This document shows positions 7,680-16,172 of a stretch of 64,000 nucleotides of DNA, piece by piece (positions within the stretch are counted from its first letter, which is position 1; every line of letters begins with the position of its first letter). The position numbers and the translations under genes are program-made. Source of the DNA: JAPOXR01 sp964291445 (GTDB lineage Bacteria; Pseudomonadota; Alphaproteobacteria; Rhodobacterales; Rhodobacteraceae); NCBI GenBank assembly GCA_964291445.2, contig OZ219863.1, forward strand, positions 372,001 to 436,000, given 5' to 3'. The notes below the pieces were generated by a model, which made no database searches, had not been told where the DNA came from, and saw only the letters and a list, made by a program, of their open reading frames with translations.

Positions 7680-8663
7680 ATGCATGATGACCGGCGAGTT
7701 CCAGTGATCCAGGATACCGATCCCGGCATTGCCGATGCCGTGGCGCATAACTGGGTCGACAGGTTTGCGCCTGGCTGGTCCCGGCCGTTTCTGCGCCTCT
7801 CTCGCGCCGACCGGCCGATCGGCACCTGGCTGCTGCTGATTCCCTGCTGGTGGGGGCTGATGATGGCCATGGCCAGCAACCCGGACAGCGTCCGACCAGG
7901 CGATGCCTGGATCCTGGTGGGTTGCGCCATCGGTGCCGCCGTCATGCGTGGGGCCGGCTGCACGTGGAATGATGTGGTCGACCGGGACCTCGACCGCAGG
8001 GTCGAACGGACCAGGCAGCGGCCCCTGGCGGCGGGCCGGATTTCACTGGTCCATGCCAGCGCCTGGATGATCATCCAGTCGCTGGCCGGGCTTGCCATAC
8101 TGGTCACCTTCAATTCGACGGCAATCCTGCTGGGCCTGGCAAGCCTGGTCCCCGTGGCCGTCTACCCGTTTGCCAAGCGGTTCACCTGGTGGCCGCAGGT
8201 ATTCCTCGGCATCGCCTTCAACTGGGGTGTCCTGCTTGCATGGGCCGCCCATGACAGCTCGCCGGGTCTCGCGGTCCTGCCGCTGTACCTGTCCGGCATC
8301 TGCTGGACACTGTTTTACGACACCATCTATGCACACCAGGACCGAGAAGATGACGGTTTGGTCGGAATCAGGTCGACAGCCCGCCTGTTCGGCGAGAAAA
8401 CCCGGATTTGGCTGCTCCGATTTGTTGCCGCTTCGGCAATCCTGATGATGACGGCGATGCTGATGGCCATCCCGCCCGACCGCCATGGCGCCGCTTTCGT
8501 GATCGGCTTGGCGGGCGTTCTCTGTTTTGCATTGCATCTGCTCTGGCAATTGCGCAGACTGGACTTGAAGGACAGTGCCAGTTGCCTCAGGATTTTCCGC
8601 AGCAATCGTGACGCTGGCCTTATTCCGGCGACCTTCCTGGCGATAGCTGTCCTGGTTGGGTAG
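7680..8663 (+). CDS. ubiA: 4-hydroxybenzoate polyprenyltransferase
   Basis: Attaches the polyprenyl tail to 4-hydroxybenzoate in ubiquinone synthesis, in the inner membrane. The 327-residue protein has the two Asp-rich prenyl-diphosphate motifs, NDVVDRDLD (about residues 100-108) and YDTIYAHQDREDD (about 218-230), with hydrophobic helices throughout. The frame is open upstream to 7581, but that part overlaps rsmE. The ATG at 7680 (MHDDRRVP) leaves a slightly long soluble N-terminus before PFLRLSRADRPIGTWLL. It is divergent from rsmE with almost no intergenic DNA. Confidence 0.93.
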   Translation: MHDDRRVPVIQDTDPGIADAVAHNWVDRFAPGWSRPFLRLSRADRPIGTWLLLIPCWWGLMMAMASNPDSVRPGDAWILVGCAIGAAVMRGAGCTWNDVVDRDLDRRVERTRQRPLAAGRISLVHASAWMIIQSLAGLAILVTFNSTAILLGLASLVPVAVYPFAKRFTWWPQVFLGIAFNWGVLLAWAAHDSSPGLAVLPLYLSGICWTLFYDTIYAHQDREDDGLVGIRSTARLFGEKTRIWLLRFVAASAILMMTAMLMAIPPDRHGAAFVIGLAGVLCFALHLLWQLRRLDLKDSASCLRIFRSNRDAGLIPATFLAIAVLVG

Positions 8664-8694
8664 CAACGGCATTTCACGGACACAGAAGAACACG

Positions 8695-10521
8695 TTGAGA
8701 CTGGTAGAAAAATCGTCACTTGTTGTCCTTGCCGTTGCCATGGCGGTCTCTGCCGGCATCGCAATCTTGGCCTCGATCTACATTGAGGACAGGGGCATGA
8801 AGGCAGCGCTTGCCGCCATCGAGGACACGGACCATGACTGGATCCGGATCCGTACCGATGGCCTTCTCGTCGAAATCTCCGGTGAGGCGCCCGACGAGAT
8901 CGAGAGAATCAAGGGGCTGTCGGCCATCCAGTCGCTGTTTTCGAATTCGAGAATCAGGGACAGGACAACCACGACGCAGGAAGGCAGGCAGCGTGACTTC
9001 AAGCTTCAACTGGTCTGGGCAGGCGATCGCATCCTGATGCTGGGCAAACTGCCGGATGACGGATCCCGGTCGTCGGCAAGAGACCGCGTTGCAGAGGCAT
9101 TTCCCGACGCCACGATCGAGGATTTGGCCAGCACGGCAGCCGGCGAGGCAGGCCAGGAATGGTCCGAGTTGCTGCTGCTGGGGCTCATGGGGTTCGAACT
9201 CCTGCCCGGCTCCAACGTGTTCCTGGCCAATGGGCGGGTCACCGTCATCGGCCAGGCCGGGAGCCAGGCGGAGCTGGACAGGGCCCGCGAGATTCTTGAA
9301 TCGGCCAGGCAGGAGCCGCAGCAACTCGAACTGCAGGTGACGTTTCCCCGCCCGACTGTCGGCATATTCAGGTTCAGCATGCAATTTGAAGATGGCCGGG
9401 CCGTGATCGCCGATTGCCACGTGGAAACGGAGGAAGACAGGGAACTCGTCCATGCCGCGGTGGCGGGCGAGTCGGCGGCGCTGGACGGCAGGTGCCACCT
9501 GGCTCGCGGCACGCCTCCCGCCGGCTGGACAGACGCGGTGGCGGGCGCGGTGGCGCTGTTGCAGGCGGCCGGTGGCGGCTCGGTGCTGATCGAGGATGGG
9601 TCAATCTTCGCCGGGCCGCCGGATGCAGAGTCGCAATCCGGATTCAACGATACCGCCACCACCCTGGCGGCCGGGCTACCCGACGGTTACAGCCTGATCC
9701 TGGTTGGCCCGCAATACTTCGATGATTCCGACGCTTCCGAGCGTCGCATGCCTGTCCTGGCCGCCGGCCTGGCCGAAAATGGCACCCTGCGAATACGCGG
9801 GAACCTGAACAACCGGAGTTCGCGGCAGGCGGTCATCGCATTCGCCCGCGCCGTCTTCGACCCGATCGCGGAAGACGTGGAAATCGGAATCGACGAGGCC
9901 GTGAGCGCCTCCCTGACTCAGGGCGTGATTGCCGGGCTGGACACACTTTCGGGATTGCATGAAGGCGAGTTGCTGGTCGGCACCGATTTTCTTGAATTGT
10001 CCGGCCTGTCCGGGGTGGCCGGTCGGGGCAAGGCAATATTGCACCAGCTTTCCGGGCTCCCTGGGTGGCTGGAGCGCTCGGTCGATGTGACCTATGATCC
10101 CGGCCTTTCCTTCAGGGGTTCGGGCATGAATCCCAGACGCTGTGAATCGCTGGCAAAGGACATTATGGTCACGCACAGGATTACGTTCGAGCCCAATTCG
10201 GCGCGGCTGACCTCCGAATCACTGCCGGCGATCGGTCAGCTGGCAACCGTACTTCGGGAATGCGCGGACGCTCCTCTCGAAATCTCGGGGCATACCGACA
10301 ACCAGGGCCGTGAGGAGATGAACATGAATCTCAGCAGAGGGCGGGCCATTGCGGTCCTGACCGCACTGACCAATGAGGGCCTGGAGCTGAACAACTATAC
10401 CGTGACCGGATACGGGGAGACGCGGCCTGTTGCCGACAACACGACCGCGGCCGGCCGGGAACAGAACCGGCGGATCGAGTTCCGGCTGAGGGACAATGCG
10501 TTTGGCTCTTCACCCAGATAG
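8695..10521 (+). CDS. OmpA-family envelope protein with large N-terminal region
   Basis: An envelope protein of about 608 residues. A single hydrophobic segment near the N-terminus (SSLVVLAVAMAVSAGIAILA) is followed by ~450 residues that look like repeated small alpha/beta modules, possibly BON-like, each with ISG/IRG phrases such as VEISGEAPDE and LRIRGNLNNR. The C-terminal ~120 residues are a peptidoglycan-binding OmpA domain: ISGHTDNQGREEMN, then LSRGRAIAV and VTGYGETRP with REQNRRIEFRL. No ATG fits the start. TTG at 8695 (encoding MRLVEKSS) is preferred; TTG at 8656 would overlap the ubiA stop. A similar large OmpA protein next to moaE is known from Rhodobacterales. Its role is probably structural, linking membrane and wall. 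Confidence 0.82.
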   Translation: MRLVEKSSLVVLAVAMAVSAGIAILASIYIEDRGMKAALAAIEDTDHDWIRIRTDGLLVEISGEAPDEIERIKGLSAIQSLFSNSRIRDRTTTTQEGRQRDFKLQLVWAGDRILMLGKLPDDGSRSSARDRVAEAFPDATIEDLASTAAGEAGQEWSELLLLGLMGFELLPGSNVFLANGRVTVIGQAGSQAELDRAREILESARQEPQQLELQVTFPRPTVGIFRFSMQFEDGRAVIADCHVETEEDRELVHAAVAGESAALDGRCHLARGTPPAGWTDAVAGAVALLQAAGGGSVLIEDGSIFAGPPDAESQSGFNDTATTLAAGLPDGYSLILVGPQYFDDSDASERRMPVLAAGLAENGTLRIRGNLNNRSSRQAVIAFARAVFDPIAEDVEIGIDEAVSASLTQGVIAGLDTLSGLHEGELLVGTDFLELSGLSGVAGRGKAILHQLSGLPGWLERSVDVTYDPGLSFRGSGMNPRRCESLAKDIMVTHRITFEPNSARLTSESLPAIGQLATVLRECADAPLEISGHTDNQGREEMNMNLSRGRAIAVLTALTNEGLELNNYTVTGYGETRPVADNTTAAGREQNRRIEFRLRDNAFGSSPR

Positions 10522-10545
10522 CACCAGTCTCCAGGAGCGCAGCAA

Positions 10546-10875
10546 ATGAACCAGGTGGTTTTTGTCGTCGTCACCGCGCTTGTCGTGTTTGGCATGTTCC
10601 TTGCCGGGTGGATCGCCGGCATGCTTTCCTGGAAACTCGGGCCGAATCCGGATTCCGATTCGGCTGCCATAAGTGACCTGACCCGCAAGTTGATGGTGGT
10701 AGAATCGGAAAGGGACAGTCTTATCCAGGCGCTTGAAGAGTTGAAGGTGCAGACAGCCAGCGAAGCGGCAGCACGGAATGAAGACTATGACCGGGCCGTC
10801 GACCAGCTACGCATTGCCCAGGACACGATTGACAGGCTCGAAAACAGCATTCGTGAACTGGCGGGGGGCGGATAA
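10546..10875 (+). CDS. Small membrane-anchored coiled-coil protein
   Basis: 109 residues. One transmembrane helix (about 4-28, VVFVVVT to WIAGML) is followed by a predicted coiled coil rich in Glu, Leu and Asp (about 48-105). It starts at an ATG behind AGGAG and lies 24 bp after the OmpA-type gene, so it is probably co-transcribed. The family is not named to my knowledge. The architecture suggests a scaffold or spacer at the inner membrane. It converges on moaE 14 bp away. Confidence 0.7.
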   Translation: MNQVVFVVVTALVVFGMFLAGWIAGMLSWKLGPNPDSDSAAISDLTRKLMVVESERDSLIQALEELKVQTASEAAARNEDYDRAVDQLRIAQDTIDRLENSIRELAGGG

Positions 10876-10889
10876 AGGCTGCCCAGCGG

Positions 10890-11339
10890 TCACCGCTGCC
10901 AGCGCTTCAGGACAATCTCGTCCTGCGGACGTGCCTCGACCCAGCTGGAGCCGGACGCAGTCGCCTCCTTCTTCCAGAACGGGGCGCGTGACTTCAGGTA
11001 GTCCATGAGGAATTCCGCCGCTTCGAATGCATCGAACCGGTGGGCGGACATTACCGCTACCATGACGATTGCATCTCCCGGCTTCATCTTGCCGACCCTG
11101 TGAATCACCCGGCATCCCAGCAACGGCCAGCGCTCCCTGGCCTGTCGGACATGGTCGGCGATTGCCGCCTCGGTCATGCCCGGATAGTGCTCGATCGTCA
11201 TTGACAGCACCGGCCGGTCCGGCGTCGATCGCACCGTCCCGACAAAACAGGTGGTGGCGCCCGATTCGGTGACCGAGCCCAGCAACCCGTCAAGTTCGGC
11301 ACCGGCATCGAGAGGCCCGGACTGGATTCGCACGCTCAC
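10890..11339 (-). CDS. moaE: Molybdopterin synthase large subunit
   Basis: The catalytic subunit that inserts two sulfurs into precursor Z, using the MoaD thiocarboxylate, to make molybdopterin. The 149-residue protein has FVGTVRSTP, the RVIHRVGKMKPGD stretch, VMVAVMSAHR and the C-terminal KSRAPFWKKE, with the conserved lysines of the active site. It starts with GTG at 11339, one base after the moaD stop codon, so translation is likely coupled. Upstream in the same operon are moaD and pgsA. The activating enzyme, a MoeB homologue, is at 34069-35010. Confidence 0.95.
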   Translation of the reverse strand: MSVRIQSGPLDAGAELDGLLGSVTESGATTCFVGTVRSTPDRPVLSMTIEHYPGMTEAAIADHVRQARERWPLLGCRVIHRVGKMKPGDAIVMVAVMSAHRFDAFEAAEFLMDYLKSRAPFWKKEATASGSSWVEARPQDEIVLKRWQR

Positions 11340-11340
11340 G

Positions 11341-11589
11341 TCAACCCCCGGTCATCGGCGGGAATATCGCCACCTCGCCAGCTTCGACGATCCCGGTATC
11401 AAGTTCCGCCAACTCCTGGTCGACGGCAAATCGCAGCGATTCGAGGTCCGCCAGCGCCGTGCGATACCTGTCACCACGCCCCCGCAGTTCCGCCACCAAC
11501 TCGCTGACCGTCGAGGCCCGGCTATCGACGGTTTCCCTCGGAATGCCGATGCGCTCCCGAACCCAGGCAAAATACAGCACGTCAATCAT
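11341..11589 (-). CDS. moaD: Molybdopterin synthase sulfur carrier subunit
   Basis: A ubiquitin-fold sulfur carrier of 82 residues ending in the required double glycine (FPPMTGG), which is adenylated by MoeB and then thiocarboxylated. The sequence VLYFAWVRERIG at the N-terminus and VAIFPPMTGG at the end are typical. It overlaps the end of pgsA by eight bases and is followed one base later by moaE. A link to phospholipid synthesis is not implied; the pgsA-moaD-moaE order is common in Rhodobacterales. Confidence 0.94.
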   Translation of the reverse strand: MIDVLYFAWVRERIGIPRETVDSRASTVSELVAELRGRGDRYRTALADLESLRFAVDQELAELDTGIVEAGEVAIFPPMTGG

Positions 11590-12160
11590 TCGTTTGCTCC
11601 CGGAACAGGGTTGCCCTGGCCCGTTGAAAATAGTCGAGGCCGGACATCACCGTCATCACCGCCGCCAGCCAGATGGCAAGGACACCGGCAACCACCAGCC
11701 AGCTCTCCATTCCGCCCCCGGTTGCACAGCCGAGCAGGAGCAGAAACAGCGCACACATCTGCACCGCTGCCTTCCACTTGGCGATTTTCGTGACCGTCAG
11801 CCCCGATACGCCCGCGCCTTCAAGCTCCCGCAGCGCCGAGACCAGGAACTCCCGGGCGATGATCAGGCATGCCGGAAGCGTGATCCATTCCCGCGCCTCC
11901 AGGCCGCCCACCACGACAATGAGCACGATGCAGACCAGGATCTTGTCGGCAATGGTGTCGAGGACCGCTCCCAGCCGCGTCTGCTGGTCCAGTCTCCGCG
12001 CCAGGTAGCCATCGAGGTAGTCGGTCAGCGAGGCAACGACAAACACCGCGGCAATCACCAGGTAGACCGTCGGCGCAGGCGCGACAAGCAGCACCAGCGG
12101 TATGGCCAGTGCCAATGCAATCCTGAACAGGGTCAATATGGTCGGTATGGTGATCGCCAT
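11582..12160 (-). CDS. pgsA: CDP-diacylglycerol-glycerol-3-phosphate 3-phosphatidyltransferase
   Basis: Makes phosphatidylglycerol phosphate in the inner membrane. The 192-residue protein has the CDP-alcohol phosphatidyltransferase signature DxxDGxxARxxxxxxxxGxxxDxxxD in DYLDGYLARRLDQQTRLGAV followed by LDTIAD. Several hydrophobic helices and a WKAAVQM segment fit the family. I chose the ATG at 12160 (MAITIPTILTLFRI) because AGGAG lies four bases upstream and the family starts here. The frame is open up to 12511 but that extension is unrelated. It is the first gene of a pgsA-moaD-moaE operon. Confidence 0.93.
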   Translation of the reverse strand: MAITIPTILTLFRIALALAIPLVLLVAPAPTVYLVIAAVFVVASLTDYLDGYLARRLDQQTRLGAVLDTIADKILVCIVLIVVVGGLEAREWITLPACLIIAREFLVSALRELEGAGVSGLTVTKIAKWKAAVQMCALFLLLLGCATGGGMESWLVVAGVLAIWLAAVMTVMSGLDYFQRARATLFREQTND

Positions 12161-12566
12161 TGCTCCTGCATTCGGCCCGGAACCGGGATCCGCATCGCCA
12201 TCACCCCGTTGCCAGCCTAAAACCGGCCAGGGCCTCGGCCCAGACCTCGCGCAACAACTCCTGAAGATGCAAGTCCCCCGGAACCACTTTCCAGCGCAAA
12301 TGTCCAATTCCCGGCCAGGCGGCCATCCGTCCGCGACCAGGCCGGACCAGGACCATGCCGCCCGGAAAGAGCCGGCCATGCGACCAGACCGGGGTGACCT
12401 CCCGTCATCCGGTGTTGGCAGCCGGCGGGGGCCAAAGCCTCCCTGGCGGCGGCACATCCGGAAAGGCAACCGGCTCCGGCCGCATGATTCTTGATTTCTT
12501 TTCGTTGACACCCGGATGGGAAAGGGTCATAGAAACCCGCCACCTAACCCCAGGAGTTTCTTCGCT
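12161..12566. other. Divergent intergenic region between pgsA and the cold-shock gene
   Basis: About 400 bp without a convincing ORF. It must hold the promoters of both genes. The only promoter I can point to is the one for the cold-shock gene at 12505-12533. Confidence 0.5.
12505..12533 (+). promoter_or_regulatory. Sigma-70-type promoter for the cold-shock gene
   Basis: A perfect -35 hexamer TTGACA (12505-12510) is followed after 17 bases by CATAGA (12528-12533), a weak -10. Transcription would start near 12540, leaving a leader of about 27 bases with AGGAG before the ATG. Confidence 0.5.
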
Positions 12567-12776
12567 ATGGCCACAGGTACAGTCAAATGGTTCAATCAGG
12601 AAAAGGGGTTCGGTTTCATCACCCCAGACGAGGGTTCGGATGATGCCTTCGTGCATATCTCGGCGGTTCAGCGATCCGGCCTGACCTCGTTGTCGGATGG
12701 TCAGCGGGTCTCGTACGAGCTGCAGCCGGGACGTGACGGCAGGTCATCGGCCGAAAACCTGTCCCTGGTCGAATAG
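12567..12776 (+). CDS. Cold-shock domain protein
   Basis: A 69-residue CspA-type nucleic-acid-binding protein, probably an RNA chaperone. It starts MATGTVKWFNQEKGFGFI, with RNP1 (KGFGFI) and RNP2 (DAFVHI) present. The ATG at 12567 has AGGAG 12 bases upstream; the frame is open from 12516 but homology begins at 12567. It is monocistronic with its own promoter. The opposite strand 276 bp downstream carries the end of uvrC. Confidence 0.95.
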   Translation: MATGTVKWFNQEKGFGFITPDEGSDDAFVHISAVQRSGLTSLSDGQRVSYELQPGRDGRSSAENLSLVE

Positions 12777-13052
12777 GCGCCACCACGCCTGATTGCCGAA
12801 TTGCCTGCCGACCTGCAACAGGATTGGCGGGCATGCTTCGAACGTCCTGACCGCGACTCGGCGCGCCAGCATTCCGGGGGATTACAACGCCCCCGGCGCA
12901 ACGCCGCCGCGCCCGAACAACCACTTCGTACCTTGACGCGGTCTCCGCGCCAGACCGGTGTTCGCGCCATCGGCAGGTCTGCAAATGCCTGGAAGGCCGG
13001 TGCCGTTGCCTGCCCCACCTCCTGCCGGCGCCATGGCCAGGCTTGCGCCGGC

Positions 13053-14921
13053 TCAGTGAAAATGCTGGTAGATTGTCAGGGCGAGCTTTCTTGACACCCC
13101 CTTGACAGCCTGCAGATCCTCAAGGCCGGCCCGCCCGACGGCGGTCGCCGACCCGAACCGGGCCAGCAGCGCCGATTTGCGCACCGCACCCACGCCCGGG
13201 ATGTCATCGATTGGTGTCGCCGATGCCGATTTCCGTTGCTTCGACCGGTGGGCGCCAATGGCAAACCGGTGCGCCTCGTCGCGGATGCGCTGAATGAAAT
13301 AGAGCACCGGGTTCTGTGGTTGCAGGGCTCGAATGGCACCATCAGGCAGGTGCAGCTGTTCCAGCCCCGCATTGCGCTGCCTGCCCTTGGACACGCCGAC
13401 AACCGGCATGTCCTGGATCCCAAGATCCTCCAGCACCGCGGTGACGCTGGAAACCTGGCTCTTGCCGCCATCTATGACCAGCAAATCCGGCCACCCTTCC
13501 GTTTCCCGGTCGGGATCCTCCCGGCTCAGCCGCTCGAATCGCCGGCCGAGCACCTCCCGCATCATGCCGGTATCGTCCCCTGGCCGGGTCTCCGGATCCC
13601 TGAAATTGAATTTCCGGTACGAGCTGCGCACAAACCCTTCGGGACCAACCACGATCATGGCGCCGACGGCGTTCTGCCCCTGCATGTGCGAGTTGTCATA
13701 GACCTCCACCCGTCCCGGTGCCTGGTCCAGCCCGATCGCGCTGCCCAGCCCTGCCAGGAGCTTGCCATGGGCTGCGGTTTCGACAACCCGCATGGCCAGC
13801 GCTTCCCGCGCATTGCGAACCGCGTTCGCCGTCAGCACCGCCTTCTGTCCCCTGACGGGCACGGCAATCCTGACCCTGCTTTCGCTTTTCTCCGACAGCA
13901 TCTCCTCCATCAGCTCACGATCCTCGATCGGCTCTGACAGCAGGATCAGCCGTGACGGCGTCTTGTTGCCGTAGAATTGACCAAGGAATGCCTGCAGGAT
14001 TTCCGGCCCTTCGGCACCGGACCCGGTTCTCGGGAAATAGGCGTGGTTTCCCCAGTTCTGGTTGGCCCGAATGAAGAACACCTGCACGCAGGCCTGCCCG
14101 GCCTCCTGGTGAAGCCCGATGACATCGGCCTCGCGCACCTGGCGCGGATTGATCCCCTGCACGCTCTGGACCTGGGTAAGCGCAGCGATCCGGTCACGTA
14201 TGACCGCCGCCCGCTCGAATTCCAGCCGGTCGGAGGCTTCGGACATTTCGGCGGCAAGCTGCTCCTGGATGTACGAGGACTTGCCGGCAAGAAACCTCTC
14301 GGCATCCTTCACCAGCGCACCATATTCCGCCTCCGAAATCAGCCCCACGCACGGGCCGCTGCACCGCTTGATCTGGTAGAGCAGGCATGGCCGTGTCCGG
14401 TTGGAAAAGGTCGAATCCGAACAATTCCGCAACAGGAACACCTTCTGCAGCTGGCTCAATGTGCGTCCGACCGCGCCGGCCGAGGCAAACGGACCAAAAT
14501 AGTTTCCCTTTTCCGACTTGGACCCGCGATGCTTCCTGACCTGCGGATAGGCATGCGCCCGCGAGACCAGGATCGAGGGAAAGCTCTTGTCGTCCCGGAG
14601 CAGGACATTGTAGCGGGGCTTCAGCTGCTTGATGAGATTCTGCTCGAGGAGCAACGCCTCGGTTTCGGTCCGGGTGGTCAGAAACATCATCGACGCCGTC
14701 GAGTCGATGACCCTGGATATCCGGTGGTTCTGGCCGGCGAGGGTGGTGTAACTCCGGACCCTGTTCCTGAGATTCCTTGCCTTCCCCACATAGAGCACCT
14801 CGCCACGCTCATCGAGCATGCGATACACGCCAGGGCTGCCATCAAGCGCCTCGACATAGGATTGGATGAGTTTGACGCCGGTCTTCATGAATGCCTGTGG
14901 CCGGTGCGGTCGTGAAGTCAC
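13053..14921 (-). CDS. uvrC: Excinuclease ABC subunit C
   Basis: Makes the 3' and 5' incisions in nucleotide excision repair. The 622-residue protein shows the N-terminal GIY-YIG nuclease (SPGVYRMLDERGEVLYVGKA, about 29-48), the UvrB-binding UVR motif (RLEFERAAVIRDRIAALTQV, about 213-232), the RNase H-like 5' nuclease (EVYDNSHMQG, VIDGGKSQV) and C-terminal helix-hairpin-helix motifs (DDIPGVGAVRKSALL, VKGVSRKLA). Start is GTG at 14921 or ATG at 14888; both give normal length. It stands alone, facing the cold-shock gene. Confidence 0.96.
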   Translation of the reverse strand: MTSRPHRPQAFMKTGVKLIQSYVEALDGSPGVYRMLDERGEVLYVGKARNLRNRVRSYTTLAGQNHRISRVIDSTASMMFLTTRTETEALLLEQNLIKQLKPRYNVLLRDDKSFPSILVSRAHAYPQVRKHRGSKSEKGNYFGPFASAGAVGRTLSQLQKVFLLRNCSDSTFSNRTRPCLLYQIKRCSGPCVGLISEAEYGALVKDAERFLAGKSSYIQEQLAAEMSEASDRLEFERAAVIRDRIAALTQVQSVQGINPRQVREADVIGLHQEAGQACVQVFFIRANQNWGNHAYFPRTGSGAEGPEILQAFLGQFYGNKTPSRLILLSEPIEDRELMEEMLSEKSESRVRIAVPVRGQKAVLTANAVRNAREALAMRVVETAAHGKLLAGLGSAIGLDQAPGRVEVYDNSHMQGQNAVGAMIVVGPEGFVRSSYRKFNFRDPETRPGDDTGMMREVLGRRFERLSREDPDRETEGWPDLLVIDGGKSQVSSVTAVLEDLGIQDMPVVGVSKGRQRNAGLEQLHLPDGAIRALQPQNPVLYFIQRIRDEAHRFAIGAHRSKQRKSASATPIDDIPGVGAVRKSALLARFGSATAVGRAGLEDLQAVKGVSRKLALTIYQHFH

Positions 14922-15327
14922 ATCATGGCCGGACTCCGGCCAGTCAAGGCCACATTATTGCACGCGCATCGGAACCGACAAGCAAACTGTGCCTGCTGGC
15001 GGTCTTATTTGTTCAGCCTGTGGAAAATTGTGGGGAAAACTCTAGGAAAATCGGCAATTCTTTCGGTATTCCAAACAGATTCGCAGAAATGGCGCGGTAA
15101 CGGCACTCAAGACGCCAATCTCCCAAGTGATTCCAGTTGCCGAAATGTCCGGGAAGGTCGCGCCAGGGCGATCCGGTGCGGGTCCGCCACAACACCGCCT
15201 CGAGAAACATCCGGTTGATTTTACTGACTTTCCTGATTTTCCTGATATCAGGTGACGAAATTCCGGTTTTTCGGCGAAACCGAACTGGCATTTCCGTGAA
15301 AACAGTGGAAATCTGCCGGTCCCGGCC
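14922..15327. other. Intergenic region with transposase remnant
   Basis: About 400 bp between uvrC and the SDR gene. The base composition falls in its right half, with short repeats of TTTCCTGA around 15225-15245. The only coding signal is the IS5-like fragment at 15013-15210. Confidence 0.6.
15013..15210 (-). pseudogene. IS5-family transposase N-terminal remnant
   Basis: Translating the minus strand from 15210 gives MFLEAVLWRTRTGSPWRDLP followed by GHFGNWN. This closely matches the start of IS5/IS427-group transposases, where the consensus is a (V/L)EA(I/V)LWRLRTGAPWRDLP block followed by FGNWN. After about 27 residues the similarity fades, and the ORF ends at 15013 after ~66 codons, so the DDE catalytic core is absent. 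I saw no terminal inverted repeats. It is a decayed fragment, not a mobile element. Confidence 0.65.
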
Positions 15328-16134
15328 TCATGATCCGTCATCGCCCGGATTGCCGCTGCGGACCGGCCGGTAGTTCCACTGCATGAACTGGCCACCATCC
15401 AGGCACAGGATCTGGCCGGTCATCGAGTCGGAATCCAGGATGCAGCCCAGGGCGGCAACGAGGTCGGAAAGGTCGCCGCCCCGGCCCAGGATCGCACCCT
15501 GTCGCTGGGCTCTGAAATGCTCCTCGGATTGCCTTTCTCCACGCAGTGTCGGGCCGGGTCCGATCGCGTTCACCCGGATGGACGGCGCAAGCTCCACCGC
15601 CGCCGATTGGGTCAGGGCCCACAAGCCCGCCTTCGAGATCGAATAGGTGGCGAATTCCGAGGTTGGCCGCAAAACCCGGTTATCCACCATGTTGATGATC
15701 ACTGCACCGGCCACCAATTCTCCCGATTCGTCGGTTGTGGCCCCCGGCGCCTGCCGGGCAAATGTCTGGGTCAGGAAAAACGGCGCCTGGAGATTTGACC
15801 GCAGGTGCCGGTGCCAATCCTCCGTGGTTGCGGTCTCGATCCGGTCATACTCGAACACTGCGGCGTTGTTGACCAGGATAGAGACCGGCTTGCCAAGTGA
15901 CTGCGAGGCCCGCTCAACCAGCGAATGCACCGCATCCTCGTCCTCGAAATCCGCCGCCAGCGAAACCCCGTTCACACCTGCCGCCCTGGCCTCGTCCACC
16001 GTGTGCCTTGCCGCGTCTGCGGATCCGTTGAAATGGACCGCGACATCATGCCCCCGCCCGGCAAGCGCCAGCACCAGGGCGCGGCCGATTCGCCTGGCCC
16101 CGCCGGTGACCAGTGCTGCTCCTCCGGATATCAT
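15328..16134 (-). CDS. SDR-family oxidoreductase, pteridine reductase/FolM-like
   Basis: A 268-residue short-chain dehydrogenase with a Rossmann fold. The NAD(P) motif is TGGARRIG (residues 10-17), then NNAA (about 89-92) and the catalytic YxxxK in YSISKAGL. The ARRIG form of the glycine motif and HFNGSADAA after it resemble pteridine reductases and dihydromonapterin reductase FolM, which would place it in folate or pterin reduction. That is a family-level guess. It lies 38 bp downstream of the S49 peptidase gene on the same strand. Confidence 0.8.
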   Translation of the reverse strand: MISGGAALVTGGARRIGRALVLALAGRGHDVAVHFNGSADAARHTVDEARAAGVNGVSLAADFEDEDAVHSLVERASQSLGKPVSILVNNAAVFEYDRIETATTEDWHRHLRSNLQAPFFLTQTFARQAPGATTDESGELVAGAVIINMVDNRVLRPTSEFATYSISKAGLWALTQSAAVELAPSIRVNAIGPGPTLRGERQSEEHFRAQRQGAILGRGGDLSDLVAALGCILDSDSMTGQILCLDGGQFMQWNYRPVRSGNPGDDGS

Positions 16135-16172
16135 GGCAAATTCCCTTCCAGCGTCGCCGGTGGCTGCGCCGC

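Noticed and set aside
10884..10898. CAGCGGT-C-ACCGCTG palindrome as terminator
   Set aside because: The arms overlap the moaE stop and there is no T-run; it could be coding chance in GC-rich DNA.
15215..15260. CRISPR-like repeats
   Set aside because: TTTCCTGA recurs only a few times within 40 bp with no spacer pattern.
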